A stretch of 64,000 bases of DNA from Streptomyces sp. RKAG290 (GCF_023701695.1 NZ_JAJOZC010000001.1:6323894-6387893); one strand, 5' to 3'; shown: positions 16,764 through 25,176, counted from the first letter of the stretch. Notes: generated from the letters alone by a model not told the origin. Numbers and translations: made by a program.

Positions 16764-17045
16764 ATGCAGTGTCCCAAGTGCCACGCACAGATGCACACGT
16801 ACAACCGCAACGGCATTCAGATCGAGCAGTGCAGCGGCTGCCGGGGGATATTCCTGGACTACGGCGAGCTGGAGTCCCTGACCCGCATGGAGTCGCAGTG
16901 GACGCAGCAGGCACCGCCCCCGCCGCCCGCCCCGCAGGCCTACCCGGCCGCCCCGGCGCCGGCCTGGGGTGCCCCGCAGCACCACGGCGGCCACCACGGC
17001 CACCACCGGCAGAAGAGCTTCGGCCGCATGCTCTTCTCGTCCTGA
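16764..17045 (+). CDS. zinc-ribbon protein, zf-TFIIB family
   Basis: 93 aa with two CxxC pairs forming a zinc ribbon: MQCPKCHAQM and EQCSGCRGIFLDYGELE, the pattern of the zf-TFIIB domain with its trailing W/F-LD-GEL(E). The second half is low complexity, Pro/Ala-rich then His/Gly-rich (HHGGHHGHHRQ), which might bind metal as well. ATG 16764 was chosen because GAGGAG lies about 12 nt upstream. The in-frame GTG at 16752 overlaps that box. Function unknown, perhaps nucleic-acid or protein binding. Confidence 0.8.
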   Translation: MQCPKCHAQMHTYNRNGIQIEQCSGCRGIFLDYGELESLTRMESQWTQQAPPPPPAPQAYPAAPAPAWGAPQHHGGHHGHHRQKSFGRMLFSS

Positions 17046-17110
17046 CCCGCCTCGCGCCGCGGCCCGGACGGAAGGCGTCCGGGCCGCGGCGCGGACGCGT
17101 GCGGCAACGA

Positions 17111-17144
17111 CGAAGCCCCGGTCGTCGAGACGACCGGGGCTTCG
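17111..17144 (-). terminator. terminator of the tRNA operon
   Basis: Perfect 14-bp stem (CGAAGCCCCGGTCG / CGACCGGGGCTTCG), 6-nt loop, 6 nt downstream of the last tRNA-Val on the minus strand. It may also stop the convergent zinc-ribbon gene. Confidence 0.8.
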
Positions 17145-17149
17145 GACTG

Positions 17150-17221
17150 TGCGCGATACTGGGATTGAACCAGTGACCTCTTCCGTGTCAGGGAAGCGCT
17201 CTCCCGCTGAGCTAATCGCGC
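17150..17221 (-). tRNA. tRNA-Val(GAC), last gene of the cluster
   Basis: 72-nt cloverleaf with acceptor GCGCGAT/ATCGCGC, anticodon loop CTGACAC (anticodon GAC), T-loop TTCAATC and discriminator A. CCA is not encoded. Fifth gene of a minus-strand tRNA operon. Confidence 0.95.
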
Positions 17222-17244
17222 AGGGTGACCCTGCGTGTACTGCG

Positions 17245-17316
17245 TGCGCGATACTGGGATTGAACCAGTGACCTCTTCCGTGTCAGGGAAGCGCTCTCCC
17301 GCTGAGCTAATCGCGC
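17245..17316 (-). tRNA. tRNA-Val(GAC), second copy
   Basis: 72 nt, same acceptor GCGCGAT/ATCGCGC and anticodon loop CTGACAC as its neighbour, with identical body. It lies 23 nt upstream of the last copy. CCA is not encoded. Confidence 0.95.
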
Positions 17317-17334
17317 GGGGTCCTTGCGGACCGG

Positions 17335-17406
17335 TGGACGATACTGGGATTGAACCAGTGACCCCTTCCGTGTCAGGGAAGTGCTCTCCCGCTGAGCTAA
17401 TCGTCC
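17335..17406 (-). tRNA. tRNA-Val(GAC), third copy, variant acceptor
   Basis: 72 nt with anticodon GAC. The acceptor stem is GGACGAT/ATCGTCC instead of GCGCGAT/ATCGCGC, with paired changes that keep the helix. The D-arm and anticodon-stem region also differ by two bases from the other copies. CCA is not encoded. Confidence 0.95.
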
Positions 17407-17407
17407 T

Positions 17408-17481
17408 TGGAGGTGGAGACGGGATTTGAACCCGTGTAGACGGCTTTGCAGGCCGTTGCCTCGCCTCTCGGCCACTCCACC
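17408..17481 (-). tRNA. tRNA-Cys(GCA)
   Basis: 71-nt body (17411-17481) plus an encoded CCA (17408-17410). Acceptor GGTGGAG/CTCCACC, anticodon loop CTGCAAA (anticodon GCA), discriminator T. Only 1 nt separates the CCA from the next tRNA-Val. Confidence 0.95.
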
Positions 17482-17518
17482 AGGGATGGGGGTTCGGGAA
17501 GATCCCCCACCTTCTGCG

Positions 17519-17591
17519 AGCGGACGACCAGGTTCGAACTGGCGACCTCAACCTTGGCAAGGTTGCGCTCTACCAACTGAGCTACGTCCGC
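17519..17591 (-). tRNA. tRNA-Gly(GCC), first gene of the cluster
   Basis: 73-nt cloverleaf, acceptor GCGGACG/CGTCCGC, anticodon loop TTGCCAA (anticodon GCC), T-loop TTCGAAC, discriminator T. CCA is not encoded. Confidence 0.95.
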
Positions 17592-17633
17592 TTGTCGGTT
17601 CCGGTTCACTTGCGCGTCCCGGCGACGTGATGA

Positions 17634-17675
17634 ACTCTAGCGGATTCCGGTGCCAGCACAAAAACGCGTTTGTGC
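17634..17675 (-). promoter_or_regulatory. promoter of the tRNA operon overlapping a palindrome
   Basis: On the minus strand, TTGTGC (17661-17656), 16 nt, TAGAGT (17639-17634), about 43 nt before tRNA-Gly. The -35 box is one arm of a palindrome, GCACAAA-aacgcg-TTTGTGC (17656-17675), so a factor could bind there. Confidence 0.5.
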
Positions 17676-17723
17676 AGCGTGCTGAGGTGCGCTCGCCCCG
17701 GCGCAGGTCACCGCGCGCCGTCC

Positions 17724-17737
17724 TAGACTCACCGGCG
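17724..17737 (+). promoter_or_regulatory. promoter -10 box placing a leaderless start on the pabB-like gene
   Basis: TAGACT at 17724-17729 ends 7 nt before the GTG start codon at 17737, so transcription should begin at or next to the first base of the gene. No ribosome-binding site is present, consistent with leaderless mRNA. Confidence 0.5.
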
Positions 17738-18792
17738 TGCACGACCTCGCTCCCATGGCCCGCTTCGGCGGCCTCGTCGCCTCCGATCTGCAGGATGTGA
17801 CCAGTGATCCCGCAGCCCTCGACTCGTCCGGCTTCTGGGCCGTATCCGCCGATTTCGAGGGCCGGCTCGTCTGTGCCCGTTTCGCCACCGTCCGTACCGC
17901 CGCCGTGCCCGCGCCGGTGCGGGGAGCCTGGCGGGGGCCCGCGGCCGGTGACTGGAGTTCGTCCCTGGACCGTGCCGCGTACCTCGCGGGTGTACGGCGC
18001 ATCCGTGAGTACATCGCGGCGGGCGAGGTCTACCAGGCCAACCTCTGCCGGGTGATGACGGCCCCGCTGCCCGATCCGGCCGCGGCGGACGTGGACGCCT
18101 TGACCTCGCTGCTGGCCCGCGGCAACCCGGCCCCGTACGCAGGAACGATTCGGCTGCCCCGGCACGGCGTGGAGATCGCGACCGCGTCCCCCGAGCTCTT
18201 CCTCCGCAGGGACGGCCGCACGGTCGAGTCCGGGCCGATCAAGGGCACCGGCCGCACCGAGGGCGATCTGCTGGAGAAGGACCACACCGAGAACGTGATG
18301 ATCGTCGACCTGGTCCGCAACGACCTGGGCCGGGTCTGTGCCACCGGATCGGTCACCGTCCCGGACCTGTGCGTGGTGGAGAAGCACCCGGGCCTCGTCC
18401 ACCTCGTCTCCACGGTGAGGGGCCGGCTGGCCGACGGGACCGGCTGGCCGGAGCTCCTCGCCGCCGCCTTTCCGCCCGGTTCGGTCACGGGGGCCCCGAA
18501 ATCCAGCGCGCTGAGGATCATCGGGGAACTGGAGACCGCCCCGCGAGGCCCGTACTGCGGCGGCATCGGGTGGGTGGACGCCGACCGCGCCACCGCGTCG
18601 CTCGCCGTGGGCATCCGCACCTTCTGGACCGACCGCACCGGCGCCGCACCGGTCCTGCGCTTCGGCACCGGCGCCGGCATCACCTGGGGATCGGATCCGG
18701 AACGCGAATGGGACGAGACCGAACTCAAGGCGGCCAGGCTGCTCGCGGTAGCGTCGGGCACATACGAAGCAACCGGAAGGACCGCACGATGA
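17737..18792 (+). CDS. pabB: chorismate-binding enzyme, aminodeoxychorismate synthase component I-like
   Basis: A 351-aa member of the anthranilate synthase I/PabB fold, short for the family because the N-terminal lobe is reduced (catalytic domain from about residue 80). Signature stretches are EYIAAGEVYQANLCRV, IATASPELFLRRDG, SGPIKGTGRTEGD, ENVMIVDLVRNDLGRVC, PPGSVTGAPKSSAL and GPYCGGIGWVD. The KGT rather than a substituted motif, and the pairing with a PabC-like lyase by a 4-nt ATGA overlap, point to aminodeoxychorismate for p-aminobenzoate/folate rather than anthranilate. The glutaminase subunit is not nearby. The leaderless GTG start is supported by TAGACT 7 nt upstream. Confidence 0.88.
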   Translation: MHDLAPMARFGGLVASDLQDVTSDPAALDSSGFWAVSADFEGRLVCARFATVRTAAVPAPVRGAWRGPAAGDWSSSLDRAAYLAGVRRIREYIAAGEVYQANLCRVMTAPLPDPAAADVDALTSLLARGNPAPYAGTIRLPRHGVEIATASPELFLRRDGRTVESGPIKGTGRTEGDLLEKDHTENVMIVDLVRNDLGRVCATGSVTVPDLCVVEKHPGLVHLVSTVRGRLADGTGWPELLAAAFPPGSVTGAPKSSALRIIGELETAPRGPYCGGIGWVDADRATASLAVGIRTFWTDRTGAAPVLRFGTGAGITWGSDPEREWDETELKAARLLAVASGTYEATGRTAR

Positions 18793-19609
18793 GGATCTGG
18801 GTCAACGGCGAACTGCGGGCCGCTGATGATGCCCGGGTGTCCGTGCTCGACCACGGGCTCACCGTGGGCGACGGCATCTTCGAGACGGTCAGGACCGCCG
18901 ACGGCAGGCCCTTCGCGCTCACCCGGCATCTCGAACGGCTGGCCCGCTCCGCGCGGGGCCTCGGCCTGCCCGAGCCGGACCTGGACGAGGTGCGCCGGGC
19001 CTGCGACGCCGTCATCGAGGCCAACCCGGCCCCGCTCGGCCGGATGCGGATCACGTACACCGGAGGGATCTCGCCGCTCGGGTCCGACCGCGGCACCGAC
19101 GGCCCCGGTCTGGTCGTCGCCCTCGGTGAGGTGGAGCGGCGGCCGGACACCACGGCGGTCGTCACCGTCCCCTGACGCGCAACGAACGCGGTGCGCTCGT
19201 CGGGCTGAAGACCACCTCGTACGCGGAGAACGTCGTCGCGCTCGCCCGCGCCCACGAGCAGGGTGCCTCCGAGGCGCTCTTCGCCAACACCGTGGGCGAG
19301 CTCTGCGAGGGCACCGGCTCGAACGTCTTCGTCGTCCTCGACGGCAAGCTCTACACCCCGCCGCTCGCCTCCGGCTGCCTGGCCGGGATCACCCGGGCCC
19401 TGGCGGTGGAGTGGACCGGGGCGCAGGAGGCCGCGCTGCCGTTCGACGTCCTGGAGCGGGCCGAGGAGATCTTCCTGACCTCGACCCTGCGCGACGTCCA
19501 GGCCGTCCACCGGGTCGATGCCAGGGACCTGCCCGACGGCCCAGGGCCGGTGACGGCGAAGGCCATGCGCGTCTTCGACGAGCGGGCCGGGAACGACCTG
19601 GACCCCTGA
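18789..19609 (+). CDS. pabC: aminodeoxychorismate lyase / class IV aminotransferase, frameshifted
   Basis: About 273 aa once a missing G at 19173-19175 is restored (cccctgacgcgc should read as P-W-T-R-N-E-R-G). It releases pyruvate from aminodeoxychorismate to give p-aminobenzoate, with PLP on the Lys of GLKTTSYAENV just after the break. N-terminal RVSVLDHGLTVGDGIFETVR and C-terminal EALFANTVGELCEGTGSNVF, GCLAGITRALAVEW and EEIFLTSTLRDVQAV are textbook class IV signatures. The start overlaps the pabB-like stop (ATGA), so the two are one operon. An undamaged gene is expected biologically, so a sequence error is likely. Confidence 0.87.
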
Positions 19610-19684
19610 CCGGACGACGGCGGGTGCGGGTCCGCCGGGCAAAAGCGGATGACGGGCCGGTGCGCAGGGGATAGACATCCTCTG

Positions 19685-20521
19685 ATGACCACGACACTCC
19701 GGCCCTCCGGGCCGATCCAGGCAGGCGCCGACGGCGCACAGAAGCGCGCGTACGACGTGTGCGACAACGGGCGGCCCGTCGGTGCTGTCGAGATCGGCAC
19801 CGAGCCTGCGGCGGACGGGAGCACGGGTCTGCTGCGGTCCCTGCGGATCGACGAATCCGTCCGCAGGCGAGGCCGCGGCACCATCGCCGTCCTGGCGGCC
19901 GAAGAAGTGCTGCGGGGCTGGGGCTGCGCACGGGTGCACGCGGAGGTCGCCCCCGACGACACCGCGGCGCAGCGGCTGACCGCCGCACTCGGCTACACCG
20001 AGCGCAGCAGGAACATGGTCAAACGGCTGCCGTCCGACCCGCCGGCCCTGGCGGACGGATTGACGGCGCGGCCGATGACTCCCGGGGAATTCGCGGAGTG
20101 GGAGGACGGGGCGATCGCCTCCTACGCGGCGAGCCTGGTCACCCGCGGCACCCCGGAAGGCGCCGCTCTCCAGGAGGCCCGCACCTCCCATGCCCGGCAC
20201 CTGCCGGACGGCCTCGCCACCGAGGGAGCGCATCTGCACGTCCTGGTCCGGGGCGGCGGGACCGTGGGGCACGTGTGGGTGGCGCCCTTCGAGATGCACC
20301 CCGGCCTGCGGGTCGGCTACGTGTTCGACGTGGAGGTGCGCGAGGAGTTCCGTGGGCTGGGGTACGGGCGGGCGCTGATGCTCCAGGCCGAGCGGATCGC
20401 GCTCGCGGCGGGCCACGAGCAGCTGGGCCTGCACGTCGTCACGGCCAACGCGCCCGCGGTCCGGCTCTACGAGTCGCTGGGCTACGAGCCGACCCGGTAC
20501 AACCTGGCCAAGGCGCTGTAG
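19685..20521 (+). CDS. tandem GNAT acetyltransferase (two domains)
   Basis: 278 aa containing two GNAT folds. The first is degenerate (SLRIDESVRRRGRGTIAVLAAEEVL, then ALGYTERSRNMVKRL). The second is complete, with VGYVFDVEVREEFRGLGYGRALMLQAE and HVVTANAPAVRLYESLGYEP. The second domain resembles mycothiol-synthase-like and peptide-Nalpha-acetyltransferase proteins, but the substrate is unknown. TAGACA at 19672-19677 ends 7 nt before ATG 19685, suggesting a leaderless transcript. It converges on the DsbA-like gene with a 13-nt gap. Confidence 0.85.
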   Translation: MTTTLRPSGPIQAGADGAQKRAYDVCDNGRPVGAVEIGTEPAADGSTGLLRSLRIDESVRRRGRGTIAVLAAEEVLRGWGCARVHAEVAPDDTAAQRLTAALGYTERSRNMVKRLPSDPPALADGLTARPMTPGEFAEWEDGAIASYAASLVTRGTPEGAALQEARTSHARHLPDGLATEGAHLHVLVRGGGTVGHVWVAPFEMHPGLRVGYVFDVEVREEFRGLGYGRALMLQAERIALAAGHEQLGLHVVTANAPAVRLYESLGYEPTRYNLAKAL

Positions 20522-20534
20522 GGCCCTCCCGCTC

Positions 20535-21050
20535 TCAGCCCTGTCCGGCGAGCAGCCGGTCGGCGATCTCCTCGATCCGCTCGCGCAGTCCTTCCTGGCT
20601 CTTGCCGCCGTCCAGCAGCTCGCCGCCGATCACATAGGTCGGCGTGCCGGTGACGCCGATCGCCTTGCCCTCGGCCTGGTCGGCGTCGACGATCAGCAGG
20701 TGCCGGCCGTCGATCAGGGCGGTGTCGAACTCCTCGGCGTCCAGGCCGAGTTCTCCGGCCACCTCGATCAGCAGCGGCTCGCCGGCACGTGCGAGGTCGG
20801 CGGTGCGGGCGAGCACCGCCTCGATGTACGGCCAGTCCTTGCCCTGCGCCGCGGCCTCCTCGGCCGCCTGCGCGGCGGCGTAGGCATGCTTGTGCTTCTC
20901 CAGCGGGAAGTGCCGCAGCCGCACCTCGATCCGGTCGCCGTACCGGGCCCGCAGGGCGTGCACGTCGGTGAGGGCGTGGTGGCAGTCCGGGCACTGCAGC
21001 TCGCACCAGATGTCGAGGACGACCGGCGCTGCGGGGGTGGAATCGCTCAT
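20535..21050 (-). CDS. DsbA-family thioredoxin-fold oxidoreductase (FrnE-like)
   Basis: 171 aa. A thioredoxin CxxC active site CPDC sits at residues 20-23 (WCELQCPDCHHAL, with one more Cys at 16). The helical insertion is typical of DsbA (RLRHFPLEKHKHAYAAAQA), followed by the cis-Pro region TGTPTYVIGGELLDG. There is no signal peptide, so it probably acts in the cytoplasm as a disulfide reductase/isomerase, as FrnE-type proteins do. The 'F/V-G-T-P-T' cis-proline motif supports activity. ATG 21050; nothing coding in the 198 bp upstream. Confidence 0.88.
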   Translation of the reverse strand: MSDSTPAAPVVLDIWCELQCPDCHHALTDVHALRARYGDRIEVRLRHFPLEKHKHAYAAAQAAEEAAAQGKDWPYIEAVLARTADLARAGEPLLIEVAGELGLDAEEFDTALIDGRHLLIVDADQAEGKAIGVTGTPTYVIGGELLDGGKSQEGLRERIEEIADRLLAGQG

Positions 21051-21248
21051 GGGGCCAGTCTCCCAGGGCCTGCCCGGGTGCCCCCACCCGGCACCGGACC
21101 GGTGCCGGGTGGATCCTGCGCCCGCCCGCACGGCACCTGGGGAGGAGCCCGGCCCTGAAATGTCCCTGATGTGGGCTCGGGGCATGGCCGCCCGCCCGCG
21201 GACAGGTGCAGGATGGAAGGGACGTTTCCCCTGCGCCTGGAGGCACCG

Positions 21249-21710
21249 ATGCTTGCCGAGACCATTTGTTCCGCGGCGTCCGCGGCGGGCCTGGGCATCG
21301 CCGCCGTCACCGCGTACCGGAAGCGTTTCCTCGCCGCGACCAGGATCGCCGCCTACTCCCTGGTCCCGATCGGCCTGGTGCTGACCGGCGTCGTCGAGTG
21401 GTTGTCGGACATCGTGTTCAAGCCGAGTGTCTGGCTTGGCTTTGGGCTGCTGGGTCTTGCCTGGCTGCTGTTCATGACCACACGCGCCGTCGAGCGCCGC
21501 GGCGGCGGTACCCGCAAGGAACGCAAGGCCGCCGCCCGCGCCGCGCAGAACGACGCCGTGGCGCCGGCGGCCGCGGCTCCCTCGCTGGGGGCGGGCGCCC
21601 CGGCGGAGCGGCCGCAACCGCGGGAGAAGTCGAAGAAGCAGGCTGCGGCGGGCGGTTCGGGTGACGACTTCAGCGACATCGAGGCCATCCTGAAGAAGCA
21701 CGGCATCTGA
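21249..21710 (+). CDS. two-helix membrane protein with charged cytoplasmic tail, unknown function
   Basis: 153 aa. Membrane helices lie at about residues 4-20 (weak), 30-52 and 60-78. A Lys/Arg/Ala-rich tail follows (TRKERKAAARAAQ, then Ala/Pro-rich, then SKKQAAAGGSGDDFSDIEAILKKHGI). The amphipathic last 15 residues look like an interaction helix. ATG 21249 was chosen for its CTGGAGGCACCG ribosome-binding site. A longer frame to 21171 lacks one. No named family recognised. It looks Streptomyces-specific. Confidence 0.72.
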   Translation: MLAETICSAASAAGLGIAAVTAYRKRFLAATRIAAYSLVPIGLVLTGVVEWLSDIVFKPSVWLGFGLLGLAWLLFMTTRAVERRGGGTRKERKAAARAAQNDAVAPAAAAPSLGAGAPAERPQPREKSKKQAAAGGSGDDFSDIEAILKKHGI

Positions 21711-21772
21711 CGGCACGCCCGCGCTCCGCGCCCGCGCCCCCGTTCTGCGGACAGCGCGGGCGGCCCGACGGT

Positions 21773-21847
21773 GTGAATCGATTCACGCATGATCCTTGAC
21801 GGTGTCCGGCGATGGGGCTAGCGTCCGAACGGATTGAATCAATTCAC
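21773..21847 (+). promoter_or_regulatory. promoter bracketed by two LacI-type operators
   Basis: A perfect 14-bp palindrome GTGAATCGATTCAC (21773-21786) and a near-copy TTGAATCAATTCAC (21834-21847), 47 bp apart. Between them lies TTGACG (21796-21801), 17 nt, TAGCGT (21819-21824), a good housekeeping promoter. The central CG/CA step with flanking TGAAT/ATTCA is typical of LacI-family sites, and the operon starts with a LacI gene, so autoregulation is likely. The 210-bp gap holds no gene. Confidence 0.75.
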
Positions 21848-21920
21848 TCTCACACCCGTCCGTACGATGGGGTGATGCCGCTGGACCAGTGCGGCCAAGG
21901 GCACCAGTGGGGCAGGACAA

Positions 21921-22939
21921 GTGGCGCGTGTGGCAGGGATCAAGGATGTGGCCCGGCAGGCCGGCGTCTCCGTGGGCACGGTCTCCAACGTGATCAACCG
22001 GCCGGAGGCCGTACTTCCCGAGACCCGTGCGCGGGTGCTGGCCGCCATCCAGGAGCTCGGATACGTCCGCAGCGAGTCGGCGCGCCAGCTCAGGGCGGGC
22101 CGCAGCCGGATCATGGCTCTGCTCGTCCTGGACATGGGCAACCCCTTTTTCGTCGACGTGGCCCGCGGGGCCGAGCGGGCCGCCCGGCAGGCGGGTCTCG
22201 GCGTCATGGTCTGCAACAGCGGCCAGAGCCCCGCGGAGGAAGCCGAGTATCTGGGCCTCTTCGCGGAGCAGCGGGTGTGCGGCGTGCTGGTCACACCGGC
22301 CGACGCGACCGGCCGTAACCTCGAGTCCTTCCGCCGGCACCGGATTCCCTACGTCCTGGTGGACCGGGTCGCATCCGGCACGGGGACCTGCGCGGTCTCC
22401 GTCGACGACGTGCGGGGCGGCGCCCTGGCCGTCGGCCACCTGGTCTCCGCCGGGCACCGCTCGGTGGCCTATGTCAGCGGACCCGGCGACCTGCACCAGA
22501 TCAGGGACCGCCGCGAGGGGCGCTGTCCGCCCTGGCCGAGGCGGGGCTGTCGCCCGACGCGCTCGTCGAGATCCCCTCCGAACGGCTCGACGTGGCGGCC
22601 GGACGTGACGCGGGGGCCCGGCTGCTCGGTCTCGTGCCTCGCCCCACGGCCGTTTTCTGCGCCAACGACCTGCTCGCCCTCGGCGTTCTGCAGGCCCTGT
22701 ACGCGGCCGGGGTACGGGTGCCGCAGGACATCGCCATCGTGGGGTACGACGACATCGAATTCGCCGCCGCCGCTGCCGTGCCGCTCACCTCGGTCCGCCA
22801 GCCCGCGGTCGTGATGGGCCGGATGGCCGCCGAACTCCTGCTGGAGGAGGCGGTCGACGAGGACGGCCGCCACGAGCACCGCAGTGTGGTGCTCCAGCCG
22901 GAACTCGTCGTCCGCGCATCGAGCTCCACGCCCCGCTGA
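21921..22939 (+). CDS. LacI-family transcriptional regulator, frameshifted
   Basis: About 339 aa after restoring one G near 22517-22520 (gaggggcgctg). The helix-turn-helix is IKDVARQAGVSVGTVSNVIN, with hinge region GYVRSESARQLRAGRS. The periplasmic-binding-like effector domain runs from residue about 62 (IMALLVLDMGNPFF) to the end (IAIVGYDDIEFAAAAAVPLTSV). It should repress its own promoter through the two GTGAAT dyads upstream, and the esterase gene 115 nt downstream is probably its target. The inducer is likely a sugar or oligosaccharide, but this is inference. GTG 21921 is the first start that preserves the whole DNA-binding head. Confidence 0.88.
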
Positions 22940-23054
22940 GGCCGGACCGCCCGCCGGCTTCCGTATCCCGCGTCCGCCTCCGAACCCCTGCCGTCCCTAG
23001 AACCTCTCCCGCTCCTCCTGTCGTTCCCTTCCGCATGCCCGAAACGGAGATGCC

Positions 23055-24025
23055 GTGTCCCTGTTCGACCTGCCCTGGATCAACTCCGCTCCTACCGGCC
23101 GGAGTCCGGTGAACCGGACGACTTCGACGCCTTCTGGCAGCGCACTCTGGAAGAGACGTCCGCGCACCCGCTGGACGCCGAATTCCTGCCTTACGACGCG
23201 GCGTTGACCCACGTGGATGTCCATGACGTGTCGTACGCAGGCTGGGGCGGCCACCGGATACGCGCCTGGCTGAACGTGCCCGCCGGCGCAGAGGGCCCCG
23301 TGCCGACCGTCGTGCACTACCTCGGCTACGGCGGCGGACGCGGACTGCCGCACGACCACCTGGTGTGGCCCGCCGCGGGATGGGCCACCCTGCTCGTGGA
23401 CACCCGGGGCCAGGGAGCCGTCAACGCCCACTCGGCGGGCTCCACGCCCGACCCGCACGGCGGCGGCAATCCGCAGTCGCCCGGCTTCATGACCCGGGGC
23501 ATCCTGGACCCCGACGAGTACTACTACCGGCGGGTGTTCACCGACGCGGTGCGCGCCGTGGAGGTGGCCCGCACCCACCCGGCCGTCGACCCGGACCGGA
23601 TCGTCGTGCACGGCGGCAGCCAGGGTGGCGGCATCGCGCAGGCGGTGGCGGGGCTCAGCCCCCACGTCAAGGCCGCACTCATCGACGTACCCTTCCTGAC
23701 GCACTTCCGCCGGGCCGTGGAGATCACCGACCGGGACCCGTACCAGGAGCTCGTCCGTTTCCTCTCCACCCAGCACGGCACGGCCGGCCAGGTGTTCCGG
23801 ACCCTGTCGTACTTCGACGGCATCAGCTTCGCCGCCCGCGCGACGGTGCCGGCGCTCTACTCGGTGGCCCTGATGGACCCCATCTGCCCGCCGTCCACCG
23901 TCTTCGCCGCCTACAACCACTGGGCGGGCCCCAAGGAGATCGAGGTCTACCCCTGGAACGGCCACGAGGGCGGCGGCTCGGTCCACCGCGCCGTGCAGCT
24001 GCGTATGCTGCGCGACCTGAGCTGA
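23055..24025 (+). CDS. acetylxylan esterase / cephalosporin-C deacetylase family hydrolase, frameshifted
   Basis: About 323 aa. An alpha/beta hydrolase of carbohydrate esterase family 7 type: YLGYGGGRGLPHDHLVWPAAGW, VDTRGQGAVNAHSAGSTPDP, nucleophile Ser in HGGSQGGGIAQAV, catalytic Asp region ALMDPICPPSTVF and catalytic His in NGHEGGG. The enzyme would remove acetyl groups from xylan or acetylated oligosaccharides. No signal peptide, so it acts inside the cell. GTG 23055 follows ACGGAGATG. The frame breaks near 23077-23079 (tggatcaac), and one extra G restores PWDQLRSYRPESGEPDDFD. Probably under control of the upstream LacI regulator. Confidence 0.88.
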
Positions 24026-24190
24026 CCGGCAGGGCGTCCGCAACGCGGGGGCGCGCGGCGGCAGTTCCGAATGTGTGACGGGTGATCGGACGCCGGAGCG
24101 ATTGTGGCCACCACGTCAAGGGTGAACTCCCCTCACGAAAAGGCATGTTGGCCACCAACAGGGTGCGGGCTGCGTCATGATCGTCCCGAG

Positions 24191-24346
24191 ATGGTGGACA
24201 CCTCCCGGGGCGATGCCCCCGCACCCCCTGCCGAAGAGCCGCGTGGCTGCCTCTTCGCGCTTTCCCAGCCCCCTCTGATGATCTTCCTCACGGTGATCGG
24301 CAGCCTGCTGCTGATGGCCGCGTTGCACGATCTCTTCGTGCTGTGA
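24191..24346 (+). CDS. 51-aa single-pass membrane protein
   Basis: Small frame starting MVDTSRGDAPAPPAEEP, then a hydrophobic helix (PPLMIFLTVIGSLLLMAAL) and a short tail, HDLFVL. Codon bias is like its neighbours (GC-rich third positions). It ends 4 nt before the convergent CGNR gene. The upstream in-frame region (from 24104) is less protein-like. Two copies of TGGCCACCA (24105 and 24149) flank a possible regulatory stretch. Function unknown. Confidence 0.55.
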   Translation: MVDTSRGDAPAPPAEEPRGCLFALSQPPLMIFLTVIGSLLLMAALHDLFVL

Positions 24347-24350
24347 ACGG

Positions 24351-24926
24351 TCAGCCGGCCGCTTCCCTGCGGCGCGCCCGGTACGCGGCGACGTGCAGTC
24401 GATTACCGCAGGTGCGGCTGGAGCAGTAGCGGCGGGAGCGGTTGCGGGAGAGGTCGACGAAGGCCTGCCGGCAGTCCGGGGCCTCGCAGCGCCGCAGCCG
24501 CTCCGTCTCGCCCGCCACGATGATGAACGCGAGGGCCATGCCGCAGTCGGCCGCCAGGTGGTCGGCGAGCGAGGCGTCCGGTGCGAAGTAGTGGACGTGC
24601 CAGTCGTAGCCGTCGTGATTGCTCAGCTGAGGAGTGGTGCCCGCGGCGGCCACCAGGGAGTTGACGAGTGCGGCGGCCTCCTGCGCGTCGGGCGCGGCGA
24701 AGACCGCGGCGAACCGTGCCCGCACGTCGTGCACGGCGCGCAGGTCCTTCTCGTCGAGCTCGTTCACCCCGCTCACGCGGTGGCGCCCGGCGAACGCGTG
24801 GAGTGCCGGGACGCCGTCGAGCCCGTCGGCCGGCGGCCCGCCCTCCGGCTGCGCACTCTCCGGTGCGGTGTTCACCAGATCGACCACCGTTTCGAGGGCG
24901 ATCCGGGTGTCGTGGGGGATCAGCAC
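24351..24926 (-). CDS. CGNR zinc-finger / ABATE-domain protein
   Basis: 191 aa. The N-terminal ABATE domain has the typical DTRIALETVVDLVNT start, DEKDLRAVHDVRARFAAVF and YDWHVHYFAPDASLADHLA. The C-terminal CGNR zinc finger is LRRCEAPDCRQAFVDLSRN ... RRYCSSRTCGNRLHVAAYRARRR, with four Cys binding zinc. These proteins are thought to be transcription regulators related to stress and detoxification. The CGNR finger probably binds DNA. ATG 24926. Nothing coding follows until ssgB. Confidence 0.92.
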   Translation of the reverse strand: MLIPHDTRIALETVVDLVNTAPESAQPEGGPPADGLDGVPALHAFAGRHRVSGVNELDEKDLRAVHDVRARFAAVFAAPDAQEAAALVNSLVAAAGTTPQLSNHDGYDWHVHYFAPDASLADHLAADCGMALAFIIVAGETERLRRCEAPDCRQAFVDLSRNRSRRYCSSRTCGNRLHVAAYRARRREAAG

Positions 24927-25132
24927 GCTTTCGCTCCCTGCTCCGGCGGGCGGGCGCCCACCGATGCCGGCTGACTCTACTGGCTCGGCGGATGCCCCCC
25001 AGGGGCCCTGCGGGGCCCCAGGGCGAAAGCTGCCGACCGTGGGGCCGCGGGGCCGGATCCGCGGCCGTCAGGCAGGGCTGTGGGGCCCGGCGAGGGGCGT
25101 CCGGACGGGTGGCCGGGAGCGGGCGGACGCGG

Positions 25133-25176
25133 ACCGGCGCCGTCGCCACGGTGGATTCCGTGGTGACGGCGCCGGT
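25133..25176 (-). terminator. long hairpin downstream of ssgB
   Basis: A 19-bp stem with a single mismatch, accggcgccgtc-g-ccacgg / ccgtggtgacggcgccggt, loop 6 nt. It lies in the otherwise empty 24927-25249 gap between the CGNR gene and ssgB and would act as a second, stronger terminator for ssgB. Confidence 0.6.

Noticed and set aside
17150..17406. Three regularly spaced 72-nt repeats as a CRISPR-like array
   Set aside because: They fold as tRNA-Val cloverleafs with correct anticodons. The spacers are 18-23 nt and no cas genes are nearby.
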